A stretch of 64,000 bases of DNA. It comes from CAZCAC01 sp964496575 (GTDB lineage Bacteria > Planctomycetota > UBA1135 > GCA-002686595). The translations under genes were made by a program, and so were the position numbers. Positions within the stretch are counted from its first letter, which is position 1, and each line of letters starts with the position of its first letter. The DNA is taken from the NCBI GenBank assembly GCA_964496575.1, contig CAZCAC010000014.1:1-64000 (forward strand). The letters run 5' to 3'. The notes beneath the pieces are model-generated. The model saw only the letters and a list, made by a program, of their open reading frames with translations. It searched no databases and was not told the origin of the DNA. Of the stretch, positions 36,702 through 45,530 are shown in pieces.

Positions 36702-36832
36702 AGTCCTTCCTGTCCGTGGCGCTCCTCTCGCTCGGTAGCGCCGGGACCCGAAGTCGAAACGATGACCATCACACCCGTCCGACAGTCGAAGGACCTCGGC
36801 GGCCTCACGCACATCACCTCTCCGGAAGCTCC

Positions 36833-37537
36833 ATGAAAGAACTGCTGCTCTCCTGTGCGCTGCTCCTGCTCTCCTCGTGCATGTCCCGTTCGATCAGCGA
36901 CTCGGGCCCGTCACCCGACCCGGCCTACGTCGGCGAGATCCACGAATTGAACTTGCTCGGCACGCTGAGGTCGGAGTCCGGCGCGCCCGCCCCGACCGCC
37001 CCGCGCGGGTCGAGGATCGTCCTGGTGCAGAGTGGGAGTCACTATCCCGACACGGCTCTGCTGGAGGCGTTCTCCGCCGACTACGAGGTGTTGCCGCTGA
37101 CCGGAGTGCCGCTGAACAGCGCGCACACGACGACCTGGGGGAGAGGCTACGGGACGGCAAACGTCCACACTCCGGGTCTCGCTCCGACCGGTGAGCTGCT
37201 GCAGGCCGCGGCGCACTCGGGACAGGCGACGACGATCGTGGTGGTCTGGGGCGTGCTCGAAGGCACCCAGGACGTGGACGTCGGCAAGGTCGCATCGTGG
37301 CTGCCGATCGTCGGCTCCTTCGTCCCCGATGAGATCCAGACGCTGCGCATCCGCCTGAAGGCGGCGGTGATCGACCCGGACACGGGCCGGTGGCGGCTGG
37401 TCCTACCCGATTCACTCGACGATACCGCGACCAGCTCGCGCTACACGCGGGAGAGCTCTGACCAGGAGCAGGTTCAGTCGCTCAAGACTCGTGCCTATCC
37501 GGCGCTGGCGCGAGCCGTCGCCGGGCTATCGGGCTGA
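36833..37537 (+). CDS. Predicted lipoprotein of unknown function
   Basis: 234 residues. The N-terminus MKELLLSCALLLLSSC is a lipoprotein signal with Cys at 16. The rest has alternating strands with SRIVLVQSGSHYPDTALLEAF and TTIVVVWGVLEGTQDVDVGKV, which looks like a Rossmann-like or beta-rich exported domain. Family not recognised. It lies 131 nt after the metal-binding lipoprotein gene and just before another envelope gene; possibly the same envelope theme. Confidence 0.7.
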   Translation: MKELLLSCALLLLSSCMSRSISDSGPSPDPAYVGEIHELNLLGTLRSESGAPAPTAPRGSRIVLVQSGSHYPDTALLEAFSADYEVLPLTGVPLNSAHTTTWGRGYGTANVHTPGLAPTGELLQAAAHSGQATTIVVVWGVLEGTQDVDVGKVASWLPIVGSFVPDEIQTLRIRLKAAVIDPDTGRWRLVLPDSLDDTATSSRYTRESSDQEQVQSLKTRAYPALARAVAGLSG

Positions 37538-37562
37538 AGCTCCGAGCCGCGGCGGTGGACCC

Positions 37563-38660
37563 ATGCTGACCGTTGGTCTCAGGCTGCTGGCGCTCTGCGT
37601 GGCGATCGTGGTGACCGGCTGCGGGAGTACGCCCGAGGAGACCGCACCGGAGCCTCGGCGACCTCTGCCCGAAAGGCGGGAACCGGTCGAGGGCCCGCAG
37701 GTTCCCGGTGCACCGACAGCCGACCAGGTGGAGACAAACCCGGAGGAGGAAGACCCCGGGACCCTGGACACCGTTCACGAGACGGTGAGCGACAGGGTGC
37801 GCGGCGCGGCCACCTGGCTGGACTCCTTCCTGGGTGACGAACGTTTCCTCGAGGAGGACAACCGGACGACGGTCACGATGCGCCTGGACACCATCCTCGA
37901 GGAGCGGAGGGGGCTGGAGCTCAAGCCGCGAGTCAACGCTCGAATCGTTCTGCCCCGGACCGAGAGGCGCTTTCACCTGGTGGTCGGCAGAGACGACGAC
38001 GAACAGGGTATCGACAGCACGCAGAAGCCCGACGAGACACCGGGAACCGACGACAGTGACGTCGGCCTCCAGTACTTCCTCAAGGCCACCGCGCGCAACA
38101 ACATCCGCGGGGAGGTGGGACTGCGCTTCAACGATCTGACTCCGAATCCCTACGCCGGTGCTCGCTACCGACACACGCTGCCGCTCGGTTCCTGGGTCGC
38201 GCGCGGCTATCAGCGCATGCGGAACTACCGAGTGGAGGGATGGGAGTCGCAGACCACGATCGACTTCGAGCGCCTTCTCGGCGAGGGGCTCTTCTTCCGC
38301 GCGAGCACGACCGGGTCCTGGTTCGAGCAAGAGCCGGGCTACTACTACGGCCAGTACTTCTCCATCTTCCACTGGATCGAAGGAAGCGGCCTCTGCACCT
38401 ACGAGTGGAACAACTCCCTCCAGACCCGCCCCAGCAACGAGCTGAAGGAGACCCAGCTGCGCTTCCGCTTCTCCAGACGGGTCTTCCGGGACTGGATCCT
38501 GTTCGAGATCGCGCCGCAGGTCACCTGGCGGGAGGAGATCGACTACGAGCCGGCGCTCGGAATCATGCTGCGGCTGGAGCTGCTCTTCGGGGGCCGGCAC
38601 ATCCAGTACCACAGTCCCCTCCAGGTGGTTCCCGAGTACGAGGACCGGTTCGACGGGTGA
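37563..38660 (+). CDS. Envelope lipoprotein, possibly an outer-membrane beta-barrel protein
   Basis: 365 residues with a lipobox (VAIVVTGC, Cys at 20), a ~50-residue Pro/Glu-rich linker, and then ~270 residues of alternating aromatic/charged strands (GLQYFLKATARNNIRGEVGL, RFRFSRRVFRDWILFEIAP). The strand periodicity and the aromatic girdle-like residues suggest a beta barrel, though a lipid-anchored barrel would be unusual. No family recognised. Confidence 0.65.
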   Translation: MLTVGLRLLALCVAIVVTGCGSTPEETAPEPRRPLPERREPVEGPQVPGAPTADQVETNPEEEDPGTLDTVHETVSDRVRGAATWLDSFLGDERFLEEDNRTTVTMRLDTILEERRGLELKPRVNARIVLPRTERRFHLVVGRDDDEQGIDSTQKPDETPGTDDSDVGLQYFLKATARNNIRGEVGLRFNDLTPNPYAGARYRHTLPLGSWVARGYQRMRNYRVEGWESQTTIDFERLLGEGLFFRASTTGSWFEQEPGYYYGQYFSIFHWIEGSGLCTYEWNNSLQTRPSNELKETQLRFRFSRRVFRDWILFEIAPQVTWREEIDYEPALGIMLRLELLFGGRHIQYHSPLQVVPEYEDRFDG

Positions 38661-38727
38661 GCGTCTGGGGCTCGGGATCCGGGACCGTGCTGGCCCGAGC
38701 TGATTGCGTCTCGGCGGTTCTCGGTTC

Positions 38728-38942
38728 GGGGAATCCAGATAACCACAGAGGCACAGAGGCGCAGAGCCTCACAGAGCAGCAGCAGAAGAAGAAGAAGGAT
38801 AGTTACCAGAAGACCAGAAGATCCAGCTTCACCGGATCTTCTGGTCTTCTCTTCTGGAAACTATCGTTCTTCTTCCTCTTCTGCTGCTGCTGCTCTGTGA
38901 GGCTCCGTGCCTCGGTGCCTCTGTGGTTATCTGGATTCCCGA
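38728..38942. repeat. Long inverted repeat (arms ~96 and ~109 nt, 9-nt loop) with purine-rich arm
   Basis: The left arm 38728-38824 begins GGGGAATCCAGATAACCACA and ends GAAGATCC; the right arm 38834-38942 is its reverse complement with scattered mismatches and small indels. The arms contain ACCACAGAGGCACAGAGGC and (AGC)n/(AGA)n tracts. Together they would fold into one long hairpin. It fills much of the 486-nt gap between convergent genes (38661-39146). The flanks, 38661-38727 and 38943-39146, show nothing else. I recall similar CACAGAGGCACAGAG sequences as intergenic repeats in other environmental bacteria. Confidence 0.9.
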
Positions 38943-39146
38943 AGATCCAACACTAGCGAAGGGACATCAGGCGGGCTCAGGCGTGAGGGCGAGAGGGCGG
39001 AGGTGATAGGCAGCGGCCAACGGGACCTCAGGAGCACCAGGCCGACCAAGATCGAGATCGGCCGCAGGCTCGGCTTCCTCCTCCTCGTCACCACGATCCA
39101 CCTCCTGCGACGCACGAGCTCGGCTGGAGTCGTCCGCGTGCTCGTC

Positions 39147-40139
39147 TCACCGCCGATCGACCGTCACCGTGTACTCGCTCTCGATCGACATCGTCCGCTT
39201 GTAGCCGACCTCGGCCTCCCTCCCCTCGGCCTCCATCGTGAGCCGGTCGAGCGCCCAGATCTCACCCTCCACTTCGATGAAGACGCCCTGGAGGTGGCGG
39301 TGCTCGAGGTCCCAGACCAGCTCGCCCTCGAAGGTGCGGTTGCTTCCGAGGACGCGAACCATGGTCTCGTACTCCGCTTCGACCACCTCGGGCTCGTACT
39401 CGTACTCCTGCTCCATCTCGAGCTCGAAGGCGATCACGGCGACCCGGACGCCCCGCTCCTCGCGCACGCCCTCGAACGTCGCTTCTCCCTCGGCCTCCAC
39501 GGCGTCCATCTCTCCCTGCTGCCGGCGGATCATCGATTCGGCAGACTCCGTCTCCGCTTCGTAGAAGCCCATGATGCCGCCGGCCCAGATGATCCGGAGG
39601 AGAGCCTCCCGACCCAGCTCCCACGACTCGCCCTCGGTCACTTCGCCGTCGGGAAGGAATACCCGGTAGTCCATGTCCTCCGCGAGCGCCTCGTCCTCGG
39701 TGACGGTGAAGCGGTACTCCTCCTCCTCCTCGTCCCACAGGATGTCGACGGTTTTCCCTTCGAGGTCGCAGACCAGGCTCTCCTCGAGGGGTTCCTCCTC
39801 GCCCTCGAACTCCCAGGTGTTCTCCGAGCTGAGCACCTCGAACTCGCGGCGAAGCCACAGCGGCCTTCCCTCGCCGACCGAGAGGATCTCGTCGGTGACG
39901 ACGATCCGCTCCTGACCGCTCGCGTCCATCTCGGCGGCCTCCAGGACCCCCTCGACCTCTTCTCCATCGACAGTGACGACGTACCCCGTCTGCGAGGCCT
40001 CCATCTCATTCTGATGTGTTCGCCTCAGGACTGTGCCTTCCTCCGGCGCGAAGACGATCTCGACGGCCGCCGTGGGAGCGCGGTCGCCCCCTGGTATCAG
40101 GATCGAAGCGGAGAGGAGCAGAAGGGGAGTGGGTCTCAT
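39147..40139 (-). CDS. Very acidic secreted protein of unknown function
   Basis: 330 residues from the ATG at 40139, which gives a signal-like start (MRPTPLLLLSASILIPGG). The mature part is exceptionally rich in Glu (runs such as EGEEEPLEESL and WDEEEEEYRF) with regular beta-strand spacing and almost no Cys. It resembles DUF-type periplasmic proteins that measure or bind something on a beta-sandwich, but I cannot name a family. Its strong acidity contrasts with its neighbours. Confidence 0.7.
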   Translation of the reverse strand: MRPTPLLLLSASILIPGGDRAPTAAVEIVFAPEEGTVLRRTHQNEMEASQTGYVVTVDGEEVEGVLEAAEMDASGQERIVVTDEILSVGEGRPLWLRREFEVLSSENTWEFEGEEEPLEESLVCDLEGKTVDILWDEEEEEYRFTVTEDEALAEDMDYRVFLPDGEVTEGESWELGREALLRIIWAGGIMGFYEAETESAESMIRRQQGEMDAVEAEGEATFEGVREERGVRVAVIAFELEMEQEYEYEPEVVEAEYETMVRVLGSNRTFEGELVWDLEHRHLQGVFIEVEGEIWALDRLTMEAEGREAEVGYKRTMSIESEYTVTVDRR

Positions 40140-40257
40140 GAGGTTCGGCCTGCGGTGCGGCTGCGAAGTGGCTCGGGTGAGACCATAGGGTACCGTATCT
40201 CCCCGCCCTGGCGCCCGTGACCTACCAGCGGTACGACTGACGCCCATCGGGTCCGCG

Positions 40258-40983
40258 CTATTCCAGGCGGCTCAGCTCATCCAGTCGTTCTCTCAGCTGG
40301 GCCGCGACTTCGAGACACTCACCGCTGCCCTGCGCGTACGGAAAGCCAGCGAGCAGCGTGTCCAGTAGCTCGGCGGTCACGACGATCGGTGACCCATGCC
40401 CAGGGATCACCAGATCAGCGGTCCGGAGTATCGTCGCCACCGATTCCCACGTCTGGACGACCTCGTCCTCGGTGTAGCCGTTCGGCCAGTAGAACTCCCA
40501 GGCCTCCAGCCAGGCGAGATCGAGGATCGCGTCGCCGACGATCCAGACCTCGCCCTCACTCGCGGAGAATCGGATCGCCCGGAGGTCGGGGGAGTGGCCG
40601 GGGCAGGGCACGCCGTCCAGGCTGGAGAAGCTCGCGGCCGCCTCCGCTTCGCTCGGAGATCTCCACTCCACCCCGGGACTGCAGTACGGACCGTGTCGAG
40701 GGAGGAACGGCGGCAGGTACATGTGGTCGGCGTGCGGATGGGTCTCGAAGAACCACTCGATGTCCTCGAAACCGATTCCGAGCCCCTCGAGCCGCGCTCG
40801 CACCGTCTCGATCTGCTCCACGTGAAAACACGGATCGACGACGAGGCTGTTGGCGCTCGAGGGCGACTCGCCCTCCGGCCACAGCAAGGTCGACGTACAC
40901 GCGTGCTGGCCACCGGTGGATTGTCCCGTCGGCTCGAGCAGCATGCTGCCGTCCTGGAGGATCAGCCACTGGTATCGCTTCAT
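40258..40983 (-). CDS. Metallo-beta-lactamase-fold hydrolase
   Basis: 241 residues with the fold's metal motif THPHADH, a further CPGHSPDLRA, GEVWIVGDAILD and a late VIPGHGSPI, so all four ligand motifs for a dinuclear zinc or iron site appear. Probably cytoplasmic. It starts 8 nt after the ABC-2 permease stop and may be part of the same transcript. Substrate unknown; glyoxalase-II-like and lactonase-like members have the same core. Confidence 0.85.
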   Translation of the reverse strand: MKRYQWLILQDGSMLLEPTGQSTGGQHACTSTLLWPEGESPSSANSLVVDPCFHVEQIETVRARLEGLGIGFEDIEWFFETHPHADHMYLPPFLPRHGPYCSPGVEWRSPSEAEAAASFSSLDGVPCPGHSPDLRAIRFSASEGEVWIVGDAILDLAWLEAWEFYWPNGYTEDEVVQTWESVATILRTADLVIPGHGSPIVVTAELLDTLLAGFPYAQGSGECLEVAAQLRERLDELSRLE

Positions 40984-40990
40984 GGGGCCC

Positions 40991-42304
40991 TCACCCCCGA
41001 ATCGCCCACCGCAACAGATCCGCCGGCTTCGGCGTCTTGCCCTGCATCAGCAGGCCGACCCGGAAGATCCGTCCGCCGGCCCAGACGGCGAGGGCGCTGG
41101 TGACGAGGATGCCGACCAGGCCCACCCACGGCTGCCACGCCGGGATCGTCGCCGGGCTGGCCTGGCGCAGGAGCATCAGCATCGGGGTGCACGGCGGGAA
41201 GAACGAGGCCCAGGTCGCGAAGGCGCCGACCGGCTCCTTGAGCACCGGCACCAGCACGAACATCGGCAAGAAGAAGGGCAGCATGATCGGCAGCATCAGG
41301 TTCTGCACCTCCTTCGCGTCGTTGCACGCCGCACCGACCGCGATGCAGCCCGCGCCGCACATGGCCACCGCCGCCACCATGTAGGTGAAGAACCAGGGCA
41401 GGAGCTCCAGGGGCACGTAGTCCATCACGCCCTTGTACCAGCAGGTGATCAGCGCGCCGCCGATGTACACGGACGCCGCCGTCATCGATACACCGAGGTT
41501 GCCGAGGAGCTTGCCGAAGATCAGCTCGAACGGGCGCGCGGAGCCCAGGAGCACCTCGGCGATGCGCTGCGTCTTCTCCTCGAGCGTCGCGTGCAGGAGC
41601 GGCATGGCGCCCATCATGATCATCATGAACAAGAGCATCACCAGGCCGAACGGGACCCCGAAGGTCAGCGCCTCGTTGCTCGGCCGCGCGTCGATCACCT
41701 CGCCCGTCACCGCATCGACCTCGTAGAGCCCTTCGGCGCTGACGTTCGCCCACTGGAAGAGGCGATTGGTCACCTCGGGGGCGATCCCCGCCTCGGCGGC
41801 GCGCTGCTCGCGAATCACCGTGTTGACGTTGTCCCGGACCCACCGGCGCATGTCGTCCAGCATCGGGTTCTCGGAATGGTAGGAGAACCTGCGCCGCTCC
41901 GGCGCCGCATCCGGATCGAGGAGCTGGTCACCGAGCTCGACGAAGGCCGCGAGGTCGCGCCGGCGGATGCGTTCCGACAGCTCGGCGCGCTGCTGATCCA
42001 GGTCGTCGGCAGGGGAGGTGAGTTCGACCACGTAGGTGGGCTGGGTCTGCTCTCCGGTCTCCTCGTCGTGGATGTAGTTCTCGTTGCGCTGGATCGCCTT
42101 CTCGGCCAGCGCATCGCCGAACCCCCCGGAGTGATCGATCACCGCCAGCTTCTTCTCCGAGGTGTCCTTGACGTTTTCGGAGACCACCATGGCGATGATG
42201 CTGCCGCTCATCAGGACGGGCGCGATCACGATGCCGATCACGAACGCCTTGGTGCGCACCGACTCGGAGTACTCGCGCAGGGCGATCCTAAGCGTCTTGT
42301 TCAT
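40991..42304 (-). CDS. NatB-like ABC-2 type transporter permease
   Basis: 437 residues. One N-terminal helix (AFVIGIVIAPVLMSGSIIAMV), a ~200-residue external domain and then about five helices (GLVMLLFMMIMMGAMPLLH, ITCWYKGVM..., LPIMLPFFLPMFVLV). Layout and sequence match the NatB/ABC-2 exporter family. It overlaps the ATPase gene by 17 nt, so the two form one exporter. Cargo unknown; sodium or a small compound are options known for relatives. Confidence 0.9.
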   Translation of the reverse strand: MNKTLRIALREYSESVRTKAFVIGIVIAPVLMSGSIIAMVVSENVKDTSEKKLAVIDHSGGFGDALAEKAIQRNENYIHDEETGEQTQPTYVVELTSPADDLDQQRAELSERIRRRDLAAFVELGDQLLDPDAAPERRRFSYHSENPMLDDMRRWVRDNVNTVIREQRAAEAGIAPEVTNRLFQWANVSAEGLYEVDAVTGEVIDARPSNEALTFGVPFGLVMLLFMMIMMGAMPLLHATLEEKTQRIAEVLLGSARPFELIFGKLLGNLGVSMTAASVYIGGALITCWYKGVMDYVPLELLPWFFTYMVAAVAMCGAGCIAVGAACNDAKEVQNLMLPIMLPFFLPMFVLVPVLKEPVGAFATWASFFPPCTPMLMLLRQASPATIPAWQPWVGLVGILVTSALAVWAGGRIFRVGLLMQGKTPKPADLLRWAIRG

Positions 42305-43208
42305 GACCGTTCTCCTGGGCTTCGGGGCCGGCGATGCGGACGAAGATGTCGTGCAGCGAGGGTTTGGTCAGCTCGAAGCGCTTGACGCGCGCCTGTCCGG
42401 TGAGCGTTCGAAGCACCTCCTGTGGATCACCATCGCGCGCGAGGCGCAGCTCCTTCATTTGCCCGCGGTCCACCACCCGGTCCACTCCGGGCAGCCCGTT
42501 CAACAGGTCCACTCCGGCATCGGCCTGCAGCCGAATCGTATCGTTCGCGTACTCGTCCTGGATCGCCGCCAGCGAGCCGTCGAGCACCTTCCGCCCCTTG
42601 AAGATCATGAAGATGAAGTCGCAGAGGTTCTCGGCCGTGGCCATGTCGTGCGTGCTGAAGAGGACCGTCGTCCCCTGCGCGCGCAGCTCGAGCACGGCCT
42701 GCTCGATCGCGTCGGCGTTCACCGGGTCCAGCCCGCTGAAGGGCTCGTCGAGGATGATCATCTCGGGCTGCGAGACCACCGCGGCGATGAACTGGACCTT
42801 CTGGCTCATCCCCTTGCTGAGCGTCTGGACCTTCTTGTTCGCCCAGCCCTCGAGGTCGAGCTTCTCCAGCCACTGATCGACTCTCGCCGTGACGTCGCTG
42901 CCGTTCTTGAGCTCGCCCAGGAAGCGCAGCAGGGCTCGCACCTTCATCTTCTTGTAGAGCCCCCGCTCCTCGGGCAGGTAGCCGATGCGGTCGGTGCAGG
43001 CGCTGGTGGGCTCCTCCCCGAACACGCGGATCTTCCCGCGGTCGGGGTAGAAGATGTTCATGATCATGCGCAGCGTGGTGGTCTTGCCCGAGCCGTTCGG
43101 TCCGATGAAACCGTACACGCTGCCGGGCGGTACGCTGAGCGAGAGGTCGTCGACGGCGGTGTGGTCGCCGAAGGTCTTGGTGACACTCTCCAGGTCGACG
43201 GCGTTCAT
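42288..43208 (-). CDS. NatA-like ABC transporter ATP-binding protein
   Basis: 306 residues with Walker A (GPNGSGKTT), Q-loop near YLPEERGLY, a signature slightly off consensus (LSKGMSQKVQF), Walker B (MIILDEPFSGLDPVN) and H-loop STHDM. A ~75-residue C-terminal extension is typical of ABC-2 exporters (DrrA/NatA). It is the first gene of a set with the permease and the metallo-hydrolase. Confidence 0.93.
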   Translation of the reverse strand: MNAVDLESVTKTFGDHTAVDDLSLSVPPGSVYGFIGPNGSGKTTTLRMIMNIFYPDRGKIRVFGEEPTSACTDRIGYLPEERGLYKKMKVRALLRFLGELKNGSDVTARVDQWLEKLDLEGWANKKVQTLSKGMSQKVQFIAAVVSQPEMIILDEPFSGLDPVNADAIEQAVLELRAQGTTVLFSTHDMATAENLCDFIFMIFKGRKVLDGSLAAIQDEYANDTIRLQADAGVDLLNGLPGVDRVVDRGQMKELRLARDGDPQEVLRTLTGQARVKRFELTKPSLHDIFVRIAGPEAQENGHEQDA

Positions 43209-43404
43209 GGAGTTGCCGGAGGGTGGGGATCGGGCCCGGGTGAGGTCTCACGCCGGGCGGAGCGGGAGGTATCTGACCGCATACGAGGTCCAGGGAGGAT
43301 CATTCCATCGGGATGGGGCCGAGTCTCCTCCGAGGAGAGGTTTTGCGTGGGCCGGGTCGGCGGAATCCCGGCGCCAGGCCTACCAGGATCGGAACTGGAT
43401 CGAC

Positions 43405-44799
43405 CTACCAGCGCCGCCCGTCGCGCTCGTGGTCGTAGACCAGCTCGCCATCGGTGTAGACGCGCTGGACCCAGGTGCGGGGATCGGCGACGTCGCCGGA
43501 GAGCACCAGGACGTCGGCGTCCTTGCCCGGCTCCAGGCTGCCGATCCGGTCGCCCAGGTTGGCGGTCTCGGCGGGGATGATGGTCAGGCCGCGCAGGCTC
43601 TCCAGGTTCGCGTTGTCGAGGCCGTAGCGTACCGCCATCGCCGCCTGCAAGGAGATCTCCTCCTGCGGAGGCGTCATGTACCCGGCGCCGTCGACCGCGT
43701 CGGTGTTGAAACCGATCGCCTTGTGCCCCCGGCGCTGGTACTCGGCCGCCATGCCGTTGATCCGACCGTCGGTGTCTAGACCGTCGTAGTACCCGTACGG
43801 GCTGAACGTCGCGACCTGCCGCGGACCGAGGATCGCCGCGACGCCATGCTCCTGGGCGTAGTCGCCGTAGAGGTAGCCGCCGAAGCTCCCGTGGTCGATG
43901 TAGGCCTTGAGCCCGAACTCCACGGCGACCATCCGGACGGTCATCATCACCACTTGGCCCCACTGCGTATGGGTGGAGACCTGGGTGTGGTTCTTGCGCA
44001 GGTCGCGGAAGATCTCGAAGCGAATGTTCTTCTCCGGCTTCGGGCCCTCACCTCGCTCGTACGCTTCCCAGCGCTTGGCGTAGGCGGCACCCTGCCGGAA
44101 GATCAGACGCAGGCTCCAGTTCATGAAGGTGCGCGCGACCCCGTAGCCCCAGCGCTCCGGGTTCCCCGCCTGCGCCATCTTGAGGGAGCCGGGGTTTCGC
44201 AGCTCGAAGTCCTCGTACGTGTCGTGCCCGATCTTCATCAGGAGCCCGTGGCCGCCGACATTGGTGCCGGAGCCGGGGATGTAGAGCGCCGTGGTCACGC
44301 CACCCGCCACCGCGCGGCGCAGGAGCTTGTTGTCCGGCACCGCCCCCGGGCTGACCCGCAGGCCGGGGTTGAGCATGAAGACCATGTCGTTGATGTCGTT
44401 CGGCGCGAACGGCGTCGGGCTGCCGACATGGCTGTGCAGCTCGACGATCCCCGGCATCAGCCAGCGTTCGCCGACGTCGATCAGCTCGTAGCCGACCGGG
44501 ATCGGCGTCTCCGACGAGCGACCGACCGCCTCGATCGAACCGTCGCGAATCAGCAGCACGCCGTGGTCGATCCACTGCGGGCCCTCGCGCGCCAGGGTCA
44601 TGATCTTCGCCGAACGCAGCGCGAGGCCCGGACCGCCGCGCTCGCCCGCGGGGCGGGGCGGAGGGGGAGCTTCGGCCGCCGTCACGGGGACGGCCACAGG
44701 GGACGCCGGTGGAGCCAGCTCGGTCCTCTCCGGACCATCCGGAGCGAAGGCGAGGCTCGGGACGAGGGCGAAGGTGAGAGCGAGGAGGCTACTGGTCAT
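43405..44799 (-). CDS. Secreted amidohydrolase-superfamily protein
   Basis: 464 residues with a signal peptide and a Pro-rich spacer before the amidohydrolase fold. It has the N-terminal beta-sandwich (LALRSAKIMTLA, GVLLIRDGSIEAVG), the metal motif ELHSHVG, the GGVTTALY segment and the C-terminal GSLEPGKDADVLVLSGD. Only the first HxH motif is textbook; later ligands are less clear (STHTQWG, AYIDHGS). Probably periplasmic hydrolysis of a cyclic amide or peptide-like bond; relatives are annotated as imidazolonepropionase-like. Confidence 0.87.
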   Translation of the reverse strand: MTSSLLALTFALVPSLAFAPDGPERTELAPPASPVAVPVTAAEAPPPPRPAGERGGPGLALRSAKIMTLAREGPQWIDHGVLLIRDGSIEAVGRSSETPIPVGYELIDVGERWLMPGIVELHSHVGSPTPFAPNDINDMVFMLNPGLRVSPGAVPDNKLLRRAVAGGVTTALYIPGSGTNVGGHGLLMKIGHDTYEDFELRNPGSLKMAQAGNPERWGYGVARTFMNWSLRLIFRQGAAYAKRWEAYERGEGPKPEKNIRFEIFRDLRKNHTQVSTHTQWGQVVMMTVRMVAVEFGLKAYIDHGSFGGYLYGDYAQEHGVAAILGPRQVATFSPYGYYDGLDTDGRINGMAAEYQRRGHKAIGFNTDAVDGAGYMTPPQEEISLQAAMAVRYGLDNANLESLRGLTIIPAETANLGDRIGSLEPGKDADVLVLSGDVADPRTWVQRVYTDGELVYDHERDGRRW

Positions 44800-44943
44800 G
44801 ATGACTCAGTATGACGAAAGAACCCTGGAGCTCTTTTCAGGGAGCGGAAGACTTACTCGGGGGCCGAACGGTGGGGTCTGCGGGCGACGATCTGCCCGAT
44901 CGAGCCCGCCGGGACAGCGCTCACCACGACCAGGGGCGCCTCG

Positions 44944-45384
44944 TCAGTCGCCGCCCCCGAACCCACCGAGGTCGTCGAGGAGCTTGCCCGCCTTGTCCTC
45001 GAGCCCATTCGCTTCGACGAGGGAGCGGATCTTCTCGATCTGCGCCTGGTAGGAGGCGGGCAGCGTGTCACTCAGCGCCTCGAGCTGGGCGAAGGCCTTC
45101 TTGGCCAGCTCCAGCTTGTTCTCACCGAGGTAGGCCGTGACCTTCTCGATCAAGCCATCCGCCTCCGCCACGGCAGACGCGGCGGCATCCTCGACCTGCT
45201 CGCCGAGCTCATCGACCTTGCCGCCGAGCTCCTCGGCGACCTCGCCGTTCGAGTCCTGGCCGGCCGGCGCGGGATCGCTGGTGCCGGGTTCGTCGGCAGG
45301 GGTGGGGGTGCTGGAGTCCTCCGCTCCACAGGCGAACAGGCCGAAGGACAGGGCGAAGGGCAGCGCCCATCTGAGGTGAGACAT
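44944..45384 (-). CDS. Small lipoprotein with helical domain
   Basis: 146 residues. Lipobox FGLFAC (Cys at 19), then a Pro/Thr/Asp-rich linker, then a long amphipathic helical region (VAEELGGKVDELGEQVEDAA, ..LAKKAFAQLEALSDTLPASYQAQIEKIRSL) and a GGFGGGD end. The ATG at 45384 is preceded by GGAG. Likely a periplasm-facing structural or stress lipoprotein; no family recognised. Confidence 0.75.
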   Translation of the reverse strand: MSHLRWALPFALSFGLFACGAEDSSTPTPADEPGTSDPAPAGQDSNGEVAEELGGKVDELGEQVEDAAASAVAEADGLIEKVTAYLGENKLELAKKAFAQLEALSDTLPASYQAQIEKIRSLVEANGLEDKAGKLLDDLGGFGGGD

Positions 45385-45530
45385 GGGGAGCTCCTTGGAG
45401 AAGTGGATCTGAAGGGCGCTCAGTCTACCCCATCGACCCTCCGGGGACCGGGCCGGGCGTGTCGTTTGCCCGGACCCGACCTCGCGCGGCACCCGGGCTG
45501 GTAGGCTGTCCCGACGTCCGATCTCCTCCG

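Noticed and set aside
38240..38956. A plus-strand frame running through the long hairpin as a gene
   Set aside because: It overlaps the real lipoprotein gene in another frame and its second half is translated inverted repeat.
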